From Nitriliruptoraceae bacterium (lineage in GTDB: Bacteria; Actinomycetota; Nitriliruptoria; Nitriliruptorales; Nitriliruptoraceae), in assembly GCA_007120465.1 (NCBI GenBank), contig SKNO01000184.1, forward strand, positions 1 through 43,094: a DNA stretch of 43,094 nt. The letters are read 5' to 3'. The notes under the pieces are model-generated. The model saw only the letters and a list, made by a program, of their open reading frames with translations, searched no databases and was not told where the DNA came from. Shown here piece by piece: positions 18,821-27,151 of the stretch. A program made the position numbers and the translations under genes. Position 1 is the first letter of the stretch. Each line of letters begins with the position of its first letter.

Positions 18821-19174
18821 TCAGGCGCCGTCGACGTAGCCGAGCTGCTTGCCGCCGACCACGTGGAAGTGCAGGTGCGGGATCGCCTGCCCACCACCGC
18901 GACCGATGTTGGTCACGATCCGGTAGCCCTCGGCGATCCCCGACTCGGTGGCGACCTGCTGGGCCAGGGCGAAGCACTCGGCCAGCAGGTCCCGGTGATC
19001 GGCGCGCAGCTCGTGCGCCGAGTCCAGGTGGGCCACCGGCACCACCAACAGGTGGACCGGGGCGCGGGGGAACTTGTCCTTGAACACCACGATGTCGTCC
19101 CGCTGGACGACGAACTCCGCCGGCTCCTCGCCCGCGATGATCCGGCAGAACAGACAGTCCGGGTGCAACGACAC
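18821..19174 (-). CDS. HIT-family (HINT-like) nucleotide hydrolase
   Basis: A 117-residue histidine-triad protein. The catalytic HLHFHVVGG is near residue 98, and the N-terminal CLFCRIIAGEEPAEFV is typical of HINT-branch proteins, which hydrolyse purine nucleoside phosphoramidates or acyl/aminoacyl-AMP. The GTG start at 19174 is supported by GGAGG about ten bases upstream. It is convergent with the ACS-like gene, with 54 bases between stops and no strong hairpin. Hydrolysis of adenylates would fit a neighbourhood of adenylate-forming enzymes, but HIT genes are widespread and this may be coincidence. Confidence 0.9.
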   Translation of the reverse strand: MSLHPDCLFCRIIAGEEPAEFVVQRDDIVVFKDKFPRAPVHLLVVPVAHLDSAHELRADHRDLLAECFALAQQVATESGIAEGYRIVTNIGRGGGQAIPHLHFHVVGGKQLGYVDGA

Positions 19175-19470
19175 CTTCGCTCCTCCGATCGAGCTCCACG
19201 GTTGCGGGGCAGGCTGGCCACCTCACCACGGGCGAGGATAGGCACCCCGACTCCCCGGCGTCCGCGGTCGTCGCTCCTGCGGGTCCGAGCTGCGGTGACC
19301 CGGGCCGAGACACGCCGGCCCGTGCCGACCCGCTCGGACCCGCCACGACCCGCAGTGTGAGGTGTGACGGACGCGAGCGTCCGGCAGGCTTCACGCTGCG
19401 GGGCCCGTCGGCCCCGGCGGTGGGCGATCCGTGACGGTGGCGAGTGACCCCGGCCGGGTTCGCCGAGCGG
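19175..19470. other. intergenic region with no recognised feature
   Basis: About 296 bases between two minus-strand genes. It must contain the promoter of the HIT gene and the 3' end of the DUF6398-type gene. I see no long hairpin, repeat or convincing small gene in it. Confidence 0.4.
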
Positions 19471-21309
19471 TCAGCGGGCGCGGTCGCGCCGCTCGATGAT
19501 CCGCGCACGCGCGGTCGACACGAGGTACCTCGGCGTCCCCAGGCGCATGCCCGGCAGCGCGCGGGGCGGGAGCCCGACCGCCCGCAGCATCGGCTCGGCC
19601 CGCTGCGACACGCTGCCGGACACGCCGAACCAGCCGATCAGATCCCTCGCGGTCAACCCACCGTGGTAGGGGTCGAGGGTGCCGTTGGCCTTGGCGATCA
19701 CCCAGGCGATCGCGGCCGCCGCGGTCTCGTCCTTGCTGCGCCGCCGCAGGATGCGCGGATCGCCGGCGGCGACGTCGGCCAGCAACCGGCGGCAGGCCGT
19801 GCGGTGCTCGACGTCGAGCAGCTCCTCGCAGCATCGGTCCGTCAGCGCGGCGATCGCGGCGGCACGGTCGCGCACGTCCTCCGGCACCGCCGACAGGTCC
19901 AGGGGCTCGTCCGGCAGCGGCGTGGTCGTCAGCGCGTCGAGGGTCTCCTCGCTGCCAACCTCCTCGGCCAGCAGCCGGCGCGTCATGACCGGGAGCGGCA
20001 CCGGGGTGCCGTCCTCGTCGAAGGTGAACCCCAGCCCTTCCTCGGGGAGACCGTGCTCGAGCAGCTGCTCCATGATCCACGCGTTGCGCCCCCGAAGCCC
20101 GGATGCGTCGTCGCGGTCAGCGATGGCGTCGAGGTAGTCCGGGGCGTACTCGTCGATCGCCTCGAGGGTCTGTGCGGTCAACGCGGGGCGCAGCCCCTGC
20201 TCGGCGTGGGCGAACCGCACGAAGGCGCGGAGCACGTCCGGGCCGCGCTGCATCGTCGCGTCCGGCAGGATCGCCTTGTGGGCGAGGAAGTCGGTGAGCA
20301 GGATCTCGCACGACACGGGGCTCCACCGCAGCGGGTCGCCCGGCCCGTAGTCGCACGCGAACCACACGAACACGGCGGCCAGGTCTTCGGCTGCCTCGAC
20401 GTCTCCCGGCGGGAGGTGCTTCGAGTCGAGGAAGCGCTCGATCAGCGCGTCCCGGTCCTCGTCGCTCCACTCGGGACGCACGTAGCCGCTGCCGCCCTCG
20501 GGCAGGTGGCGCACGACCCACTCGACCAGCGGCCGGCAGCCGGGCCACGTGTCGGTCTCGAAGGGTGGGTAGGTGATCGCGCCGAGCGCGATCGCTTCGG
20601 TGATCCGCGCACGGGCGTCGGCCAGGTCCAGATCGACGAAGTGGGTGTCGGGCTCGTCGCCGGTCATCTGTTCGAACTGGCCCTGGAGCGAGGAGAGCGG
20701 GGCGTCGACGACGAAGGCGTCCTTGACCAGGGTGCCCATGTTGTGGTCGATGTAGACCAGGACGGTGAGGGCGTGGTCGGTGCCGGTCGTGACGTCGAGC
20801 ATCACGTTGTCACCGTCACCCAGGATGTGCGTCATCTCCACCGCCCGGCCGACCCGGATCGGCGTCAGCCGGCGCAGCCACCGCGGCGGCTTGTGGGGCC
20901 GGCCCGCGAGCTCGCGGCGGATCCGCTGGGCGGAGGGTTCGTCGTCGAGGAGCTCCGCGATCGCCGTCAGCAGAGCGGTGGTCTCCGCACGGCGGACCTC
21001 CAGGAAGGAGGTGATCAGCTCGTCGCGGTCGGGCCCGGTCGGCGGCTCGCCGCGGGCCTGCGCCAGCGGGTCGGCCTCTCGCGGGTCGGTGACGGCGAGC
21101 AGGCTGCTGGCGAACTGGAGCAGCGTCAACGGGTGCGACTCGCGCATCGCGCGGCGGACATCGCGGAGCAGGTCGGGTTCGTCGGAGGGCGGGGGCGGAC
21201 CACCCGGGCCCCCCGGCCCGCCGGGACCCGGTCCGCCGAGGGAGGGCCCGCCGGGTGGGGATCCGAGGCTGCGGGGGCCACGAGCCGAGCGGTGGGGACG
21301 TCGTGACAT
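19471..21309 (-). CDS. DUF6398-type domain protein of unknown function
   Basis: A 612-residue soluble-looking protein. Residues 1-45 are basic and then almost purely Gly/Pro/Ser (repeated GGPG units), probably a disordered tail. The middle, about 45-470, is acidic and unfamiliar, with a DHALTVLVYIDHNMGTLVKDAFVVD strand-rich segment. The last 120 residues resemble a DUF6398-type domain: ALTDRCCEELLDVEHRTACRRLLADVA, then AAIAWVIAKANGTLDPYHGGLTARDLIGWFGVSGSVSQRAEPMLRAVGL, which looks like a helix-turn-helix. That would suggest a nucleic-acid-related role, but none is established. The ATG at 21309 is the first one available. It stands alone between a HIT gene and a divergent FmdB gene. Confidence 0.6.
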   Translation of the reverse strand: MSRRPHRSARGPRSLGSPPGGPSLGGPGPGGPGGPGGPPPPSDEPDLLRDVRRAMRESHPLTLLQFASSLLAVTDPREADPLAQARGEPPTGPDRDELITSFLEVRRAETTALLTAIAELLDDEPSAQRIRRELAGRPHKPPRWLRRLTPIRVGRAVEMTHILGDGDNVMLDVTTGTDHALTVLVYIDHNMGTLVKDAFVVDAPLSSLQGQFEQMTGDEPDTHFVDLDLADARARITEAIALGAITYPPFETDTWPGCRPLVEWVVRHLPEGGSGYVRPEWSDEDRDALIERFLDSKHLPPGDVEAAEDLAAVFVWFACDYGPGDPLRWSPVSCEILLTDFLAHKAILPDATMQRGPDVLRAFVRFAHAEQGLRPALTAQTLEAIDEYAPDYLDAIADRDDASGLRGRNAWIMEQLLEHGLPEEGLGFTFDEDGTPVPLPVMTRRLLAEEVGSEETLDALTTTPLPDEPLDLSAVPEDVRDRAAAIAALTDRCCEELLDVEHRTACRRLLADVAAGDPRILRRRSKDETAAAAIAWVIAKANGTLDPYHGGLTARDLIGWFGVSGSVSQRAEPMLRAVGLPPRALPGMRLGTPRYLVSTARARIIERRDRAR

Positions 21310-21399
21310 CGAGGTTGCCGGTCATCGTCGGGGGCGTGACAGTGCGACCGTAGCGGCGATGACACCGCTCCTGGCACGTGGGGGGAGTAGCATCGCGCC

Positions 21400-21615
21400 A
21401 TGCCGATCTACGAGTACCGCTGCCGCGCCTGCGGTGACACCTTCGAGCAGCTGCGTCCGCTGGGCGACGCGGATGCCCCGATCAGCTGTGCCTGCGGTGG
21501 GGCCGACACGACCCGGCTGCCGTCCCTGATCGCGCGCGGAGGCAGCGGGGAGCTGCCCCTGACCAGCGGTGGCGGGGGCGGCGGCTGCTGTGGTGGGGGC
21601 TGCTGCGGCGGCTGA
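21400..21615 (+). CDS. FmdB-family zinc ribbon protein
   Basis: A 71-residue protein. The start MPIYEYRCRACGDTFEQL is the hallmark of the FmdB putative regulatory zinc-ribbon family, with the first knuckle CRAC and the second CACGG near residue 30. The tail from residue 58 is unusual, consisting only of Gly and Cys (GGGGGGCCGGGCCGG), which adds four extra Cys residues as two CC pairs. FmdB proteins are thought to be nucleic-acid or regulatory proteins, without proven function. The ATG at 21400 is 90 bases from the divergent DUF6398-type gene. Confidence 0.85.
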   Translation: MPIYEYRCRACGDTFEQLRPLGDADAPISCACGGADTTRLPSLIARGGSGELPLTSGGGGGGCCGGGCCGG

Positions 21616-21691
21616 CGCCGTGAGGCTGACCCTGCGGCAGCTGATCCCGGGAGGCTGACGCTCTGGCGGCGCGGGGAGCCACGCCGCACGA

Positions 21692-22003
21692 TCACGCGTC
21701 AGGTCGGGGGACACCGCTCTCCTCGACGAGGTGCTCACGGGTGACCTCGAGGAGCTGGCGGACGTGGGGGTCGTCGAGGTGGTAGAGGATCGCGCGGCCC
21801 TCCCGGCGCGCGGCCACCACCTTGGAGGTGCGCAGCAGCCGGAGTGCGTGCGACACGGCGGACTCGCTCACGCCGATCCCCGCGGCGAGCGAGCCCACCC
21901 GCTGCTCGCCGTCGTCAAGCAGGGTGTACAGCAGCCGTACCCGGGTCGGGTCCCCCAGGATCGCGAACATCTCGGCGGTCGCGTGCACCAGTCGATCGTC
22001 CAT
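21692..22003 (-). CDS. ArsR/SmtB-family zinc sensor (CzrA/SmtB-like)
   Basis: A 103-residue winged-helix repressor: EMFAILGDPTRVRLLYTLL, then the recognition helix VSESAVSHALRLLRTSKVV and the wing ARREGRAILYHL. The C-terminal helix has D-x-H-x10-H-x2-E (DPHVRQLLEVTREHLVE), which is the alpha-5 zinc site of SmtB/CzrA proteins. It therefore likely releases DNA on binding Zn(II) or a similar ion. The ATG at 22003 follows the exporter stop by eight bases, so exporter and sensor form an operon whose promoter carries a matching operator. Confidence 0.9.
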   Translation of the reverse strand: MDDRLVHATAEMFAILGDPTRVRLLYTLLDDGEQRVGSLAAGIGVSESAVSHALRLLRTSKVVAARREGRAILYHLDDPHVRQLLEVTREHLVEESGVPRPDA

Positions 22004-22011
22004 CGGTGGCC

Positions 22012-22932
22012 TCACCACGTCAGCTCGCGGCAGGGGGTCTCGGCGTCCGCCGGCTCGACCTGCAGGGTCGCGTGGTCCACGTCGTGCTCCTGGGCGAGCA
22101 GCCGGCGCGCGGCCCTCAGCACCACCGCGGCGTCCGCGCCGCCCTCCAGGTCGAGGTGGGCCGAGACGACCTCCATCCCGGACGTGAGGGTCCACACGTG
22201 CAGTTCGTGGACCGCGGCGACACCGGGCAGGGCGGCGAGGTCGGCCTCCAGCCTGTCCGGGGGCAGCTCCTTCGGCGCGGCCTGGAGCAGGATCCGCAGC
22301 GCCTTCGCGCCCAGCCGCAGCGCCCGGGGGAGGATCCACAGCGCGATGCCGATCGCGACGATCGGGTCGACGTAGGGCCAGCCGGTGGCCAGCAGGACGA
22401 TCGCGGCGAGCAGCACACCGACGGAGCTGACCAGGTCGGCGAGGACCTCGAGGAAAGCCCCCTCGAGGTTGAGGCTCTCCTTCGCCCCTGCGCGCAGCAG
22501 CCGCAGCACCACGAGATTGAGGGCGATCGCGCCGAGGGCGACGACCAGCATGGGTGCACCCGCCACGTCCGGCGGGTCACGGAGGCGCTGCACCGCCTCG
22601 GACAGGATGAAGCCGGCCAGGCCGACCAGCAGCACCGCGTTGGCGAGGGCCGCCAGGACCTCCAGCCGGTACAGCCCGAAGGTCCGGCGGGGATGGTGGC
22701 GTGCCCGGGCGGCAGCCTCGATCGCGCCGAGCGCCAGCCCGAGGCCGACCACGTCGGTGAGCAGGTGCCCGGCGTCACCGAGCAGCGCGAGGGACCCGGT
22801 CAGCAGTGCCGCGGTGACCTCGACGGCGAGGAAGCCCACGACCAGCGCGAGCGCCCACCGCAGCCGGGTGCGGTGGCGCCCACCGGCGGAGTTGCCGTCG
22901 GGCTGCAACGAGGCGCTCCCGGACACCTGCAT
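22012..22932 (-). CDS. cation diffusion facilitator (zinc-type) exporter
   Basis: A CDF transporter of about 306 residues with six hydrophobic segments and a cytoplasmic C-terminal domain. The transport site is visible in TM2 as GDAGHLLTD (HxxxD). In TM5 it reads LEVLADLVSSVGV, where Glu replaces the first His of the classic HxxxD. The C-terminal part VHELHVWTLTSGMEVVSAHLDL matches the metal-binding regulatory fold of CDF proteins. The family exports Zn, Cd, Co or Mn using proton exchange. The downstream zinc sensor argues for Zn. The ATG at 22932 is taken as start, and a GTG at 22938 is equally possible. Confidence 0.9.
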   Translation of the reverse strand: MQVSGSASLQPDGNSAGGRHRTRLRWALALVVGFLAVEVTAALLTGSLALLGDAGHLLTDVVGLGLALGAIEAAARARHHPRRTFGLYRLEVLAALANAVLLVGLAGFILSEAVQRLRDPPDVAGAPMLVVALGAIALNLVVLRLLRAGAKESLNLEGAFLEVLADLVSSVGVLLAAIVLLATGWPYVDPIVAIGIALWILPRALRLGAKALRILLQAAPKELPPDRLEADLAALPGVAAVHELHVWTLTSGMEVVSAHLDLEGGADAAVVLRAARRLLAQEHDVDHATLQVEPADAETPCRELTW

Positions 22933-22964
22933 CAGCACACCTGGATCAAGACACCTGCATCATG

Positions 22965-23009
22965 TGAGCATCTGTTCAGATATTACGTCATGATGGCCGC
23001 GGACCGCAA
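22965..23009 (-). promoter_or_regulatory. zinc operon promoter and SmtB-type operator
   Basis: On the minus strand TTGCGG (23004-23009) and TAATAT (22980-22985) are 18 bases apart, a good promoter. Just downstream, overlapping the expected start point, lies the dyad TGAGCA-TC-TGTTCA (22965-22978, plus-strand sense) followed by GATATT. It differs at one base from the TGAACA-N2-TGTTCA core known for SmtB/CzrA-type repressors. A repressor bound here would block the exporter-sensor operon. The site lies about 30 bases before the exporter start codon. Confidence 0.75.
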
Positions 23010-23029
23010 CCGGCCGGTGACGGCACCCA

Positions 23030-23059
23030 GCCGGCCTCTCGCCACAGCGCGAGGCCGGC
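23030..23059. repeat. perfect 9-bp inverted repeat
   Basis: GCCGGCCTC (23030-23038) and GAGGCCGGC (23051-23059) form a perfect stem with a 12-base loop in the gap between the zinc operon and the divergent nuclease gene. There is no T-run, and it lies upstream rather than downstream of both genes. It is either an operator or a chance GC-rich stem. The rest of the 22939-23250 gap, apart from the zinc promoter, shows no gene. Confidence 0.5.
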
Positions 23060-23250
23060 GCCCTGGTCCACCTCCGGACCCTCCATCACGCCGACGGGCA
23101 GCCCCAGCCGTGCCGTCCCGTCGAGGAACCACTCGTCGACGCGCAACGGTCGCGAGCCAGAGGTCCCCGGATGGCGTGCACAGGTCCCACTCGGCCGCGC
23201 GACCCGGGAGGGGTTGCCGTCCGGGGCGGTCGTCGGCGAGTCTCACGGGT

Positions 23251-24072
23251 ATGACCGTGCTGTTCCGCATCGCGCGCAACCCCGACCCGGACTCGAAGCT
23301 GCCCTACCTGCTGTGGGTACCGGTGTCGGGTGGCCCGTTGGTGCTCAAGGCGCGGGAGACCTGGCCGCGGACCGCGAAGGTGTACTGCCACCGTGCCGAC
23401 GGCTGGCCCGATGACGACGAGGTGGAGATCGTCGAGGAGGTGGCGGTCCGCGAGTGTGCGTGGCGCGGCCGGGCGATCGACCTGGTGCTGGACCGCTACC
23501 GGGAGAACCGGGCGCAGTTCGTGTTCACCCGGCTGAAGGGCGGCCGCGAGGGGATCTTCTGGCAGACCTCCCGCACGGTCGGTGGCGTCCGGCCCGGGCT
23601 GCGGGTGCCGACGCGGCGCGCGTCGGGCGCCGAGGTGCTGACCGTGCTGAAGGACAGCCGCGAACGCTACGGCTACCGGTTCGCCACCCAGCAGGCGGTC
23701 GTCGACACCCAGCCGCTGCCCGTCGGCGACTACGGCATCGCGATCGGCGGCGAGGTGGTGGCCTGCGTGGAGCGCAAGTCGCTGGACGACTTCGCGACCA
23801 GTGCGGTCGACGCGTCGTTGTCGTTCCTGCTCGCGGAGCTCGCCTCGCTGGCGCGGGCGGCGGTGGTGGTGGAGGGGCACTACGCGGACCTGTTCACCCG
23901 CGAGCACGTCCAGGCCGGGTTCCTCGCCGACCTGGTCGCGCAGCTGCAGGTCCGCTACCCGAACGTGCCGATCGTGTTCTGCGGGGAGCGCAAGCTCGCG
24001 GAGGAGTGGACGTTCCGCTTCCTCGGCGCGGCCCGCGCCGAACTCACCGGTGATGCCGCCTCGGACGGGTGA
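23251..24072 (+). CDS. ERCC4-type nuclease domain protein
   Basis: A 273-residue protein. Its C-terminal half (about residues 125-260) matches the ERCC4/XPF nuclease fold: TVLKDSRERYGYRF, LPVGDYGIAIGGEVVACVERKSLDDFATS with the catalytic ERKxxxD, then AAVVVEGHYADLF and VPIVFCGERKLAEEWTFRFL. In archaea and eukaryotes this domain cuts branched or flapped DNA. Stand-alone bacterial versions are uncharacterised. The N-terminal 120 residues are unfamiliar. No HhH pair or helicase domain is attached. The ATG at 23251 is chosen because upstream sequence lacks coding character. It is a single-gene unit. Confidence 0.82.
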   Translation: MTVLFRIARNPDPDSKLPYLLWVPVSGGPLVLKARETWPRTAKVYCHRADGWPDDDEVEIVEEVAVRECAWRGRAIDLVLDRYRENRAQFVFTRLKGGREGIFWQTSRTVGGVRPGLRVPTRRASGAEVLTVLKDSRERYGYRFATQQAVVDTQPLPVGDYGIAIGGEVVACVERKSLDDFATSAVDASLSFLLAELASLARAAVVVEGHYADLFTREHVQAGFLADLVAQLQVRYPNVPIVFCGERKLAEEWTFRFLGAARAELTGDAASDG

Positions 24073-24096
24073 CCTCCCGGGTGGCCCGTCCGCCGG

Positions 24097-25088
24097 TCAC
24101 CAGGTCATGCGGCGTCGCCGATCGAAGCGCCACAGGCCGGCGTCGCGTCCGGCCGCGAGCACCGCGTCGACCTCGGCGCGGGTGACGCGCTCGCGCAGCT
24201 CGAGGTAGCGGTCGGTGGACAGGACCTTCCAGTCGGGCCGGTACTGGTCCATCACGTTGACGTAGGTGTCGGGGGACACGGTGGCGAGCCAGCGCAGGAT
24301 CGCCTCGCTCTCGGCGCCGAGGCCCGGCAGCACGAGGTGGCGCACGAGCAGCCCGCGGTGCGCGATCCCGTGCCGGTCCACGACCAGCTCGCCGACCTGG
24401 GCGTGCATCGCGGCCACCGCTTGCCGGGCCACCTCGCCGTAGTCGCGCAGGCCGAGGTAGCGGTGGGTGAGCCGCGGGTCGAACAGCTTGACGTCGGGCA
24501 TGTACACGTCGACGACGCCGTCGAGCAGGGCGAGGCTGTCGAGCGCGTCGTAGGCCGACGTGTTGTAGACCAGCGGCAGGGTCAGGCCGGCCTCGGCGGC
24601 GATCGGCAGGGCCTCGAGGATCTGGGGGACGACGTGCTCGGGGGTGACGAGGTTGATGTTGTGGCAGCCCTCGGCCTGCAGGGTCAGCATGACCGTCGCG
24701 AGCTCGTCGGGGGTGAGCGCGGGACCGGCGGCGCGCTGGCTGATGTCGGCGTTCTGGCAGAACACGCACCGCAGGTTGCAGCCGGAGAAGAACACCGTCC
24801 CGGAGCCGCGCCAGCCACGCAGCACCTCCTCCTCACCGAGGTGCGCGAAGGCGCTGGCGACGTGGGCGTACCGGCCGATGCGGCAGGCGCCGACCTCGTC
24901 GGCGAGCCGGTCCACGTCCCGGCAGGTCCGCGGACACACGCGGCACGGGGTGAGCAGGTTGCGGGCGGCCTCGGCGCGCTCGCGCAGCTCGCCCGTCTCG
25001 TGCAGGCGGAGGTAGCCGGGCGGCGCCGGGTCGACGACGAACCTGCCGTCGCCGCCGACCTCACGGGGCAGCCGTGCCACCGCGGTGT

Positions 25089-25092
<4 letters not shown>
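24097..25092 (-). CDS. radical SAM protein, PflA/COG1313-like
   Basis: A 331-residue radical SAM enzyme with the cluster motif C105-x3-C109-x2-C112 in GCNLRCVFCQNADIS. A Cys-rich N-terminal segment (C50, C53, C57, C70; TPCRVCPRTC and VGACRIG) precedes it, which is typical of the PflA-like group of uncharacterised proteins rather than of true pyruvate-formate-lyase activases. Other conserved pieces are EGCHNINLVTPEHVVPQI, YMPDVKLFD and VRHLVLPG. The ATG at 25092 overlaps the stop of the upstream AmrS-type gene by four bases, so the two are translationally coupled. No glycyl-radical enzyme lies nearby. Substrate unknown. Confidence 0.85.
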
Positions 25093-26240
<1,148 letters not shown>

Positions 26241-26528
26241 CAGCAGGCTCGCAGGTCTCGCAGCTCTGGCAGGTCGCGCAGGCTGGAGGATCTCTCCCTG
26301 GCAAGGGTGGAGCGGGACGCGGTGGACGTCGAGGGTCGGAGGTCACCATCCGGCCGCGGGCACGAGCGCTCGTCGCGGTGTGCGCGACCGCTGCCACCTC
26401 GCGGTCATCGACGCCCGCGAGCCCGGGGGCCGAGATGGCGCGAGCCCCGCCGGTTGGCGGGGCTCGTCTCGATCTGCTGTCCGTCGGGTTGACACCTGCG
26501 CGAACCACAGGATCGATGCCGCGTCACA
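26241..26528. other. intergenic region with 9-bp repeats and a terminator-like hairpin
   Basis: Between csp and the AmrS-type gene, both on the minus strand. Directly upstream of the AmrS-type ATG lies a degenerate 9-bp tandem tract at about 26242-26285 (units like CGCAGGTCT, CGCAGCTCT, GGCAGGTCG, CGCAGGCTG). The hairpin is listed separately. No gene is supported. Confidence 0.5.
26441..26466 (-). terminator. strong hairpin downstream of csp
   Basis: CGAGCCCCGCC and GGCGGGGCTCG form a perfect 11-bp stem with a four-base loop. An outer CGAGA/TCTCG pair (26431-26435 with 26467-26471) can extend it across short bulges. It lies 60 bases past the stop of the minus-strand csp gene, so it is the likely csp terminator. 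There is no clear U-run, which is common for GC-rich actinobacterial terminators. Confidence 0.65.
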
Positions 26529-26732
26529 TCACAGCGGCGTGACCTCGGTGGCCTGCGGGCCCTTCTGACCCTGACCCACCTGGAAGCTCACGCGCTGGCC
26601 TTCCTCGAGGGTCTTGTACCCCTCGGCCTGGATCGCGGAGAAGTGGACGAACAGGTCCTCGCCGCCGTCGGCTGGGGCGATGAACCCGAAGCCCTTGTCG
26701 GCGTTGAACCACTTGACGGTACCTTCTGGCAT
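26529..26732 (-). CDS. csp: cold-shock domain protein (CspA family)
   Basis: A 67-residue single cold-shock domain. RNP1 is KGFGFI and RNP2 is LFVHFSAI, with the family start [14 protein letters not shown]. These OB-fold proteins bind single-stranded RNA and DNA and act as RNA chaperones. The ATG at 26732 gives the exact family length. A gene-free leader of over 150 bases separates it from the next gene, consistent with the long structured 5' leaders common for csp genes. A strong hairpin follows the gene. Confidence 0.96.
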   Translation of the reverse strand: MPEGTVKWFNADKGFGFIAPADGGEDLFVHFSAIQAEGYKTLEEGQRVSFQVGQGQKGPQATEVTPL

Positions 26733-26896
26733 GTGCGTGTTCCTATCGTTGCGCGCACCGGCACGGGTCGTTCCATTGGGGATCGTGAGGCCCCGACCGG
26801 GCGCGTGACAGGAACGACGGTACCCGGTCGTGCGCTCCCTGCCCACCGGCATCTCGCTCACCGCCCGTCGCAGGCGGGCCTGCCGCGGCGGTGCGG

Positions 26897-27142
26897 TCAC
26901 GGTGTGTCGCCGTCCCACTCGTCCTCGAACCGGGACATGTCGTCGGTGTCGGGATGCTGGAGCTGGTACGCGAGCGCCTGGTGGATCGCTTCGGCGCAGC
27001 GTCTGGCGACGTAGCGGCCGGAGTGTTGCTCGACGTCGGTGATCGTGGCGAGCGTCGCCCGGACCGCCTCACGGATCTGCGGGTCGTCCGCGTCGATGCC
27101 GTGCGCTCGCAACGCGTTCCAGAGGTCGGGTTGGCGGTCCAC
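26897..27142 (-). CDS. small hypothetical protein next to the HelD-like gene
   Basis: An 81-residue protein I do not recognise. It is helical and polar: [27 protein letters not shown], then [31 protein letters not shown] with an acidic end. No signal peptide or metal motif. The GTG start at 27142 lies nine bases after the stop of the upstream ATPase gene, and GAGGA precedes it, so the two are probably co-transcribed and translated together. That coupling is the main argument that it is real. Confidence 0.6.
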   Translation of the reverse strand: MDRQPDLWNALRAHGIDADDPQIREAVRATLATITDVEQHSGRYVARRCAEAIHQALAYQLQHPDTDDMSRFEDEWDGDTP

Positions 27143-27151
27143 GATGGCTCC

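Noticed and set aside
26242-26285. frameshifted Cys-rich N-terminus of the AmrS-type protein
   Set aside because: The 9-bp tract is out of frame, and family members start close to the ATG at 26240, so a longer product is not needed.
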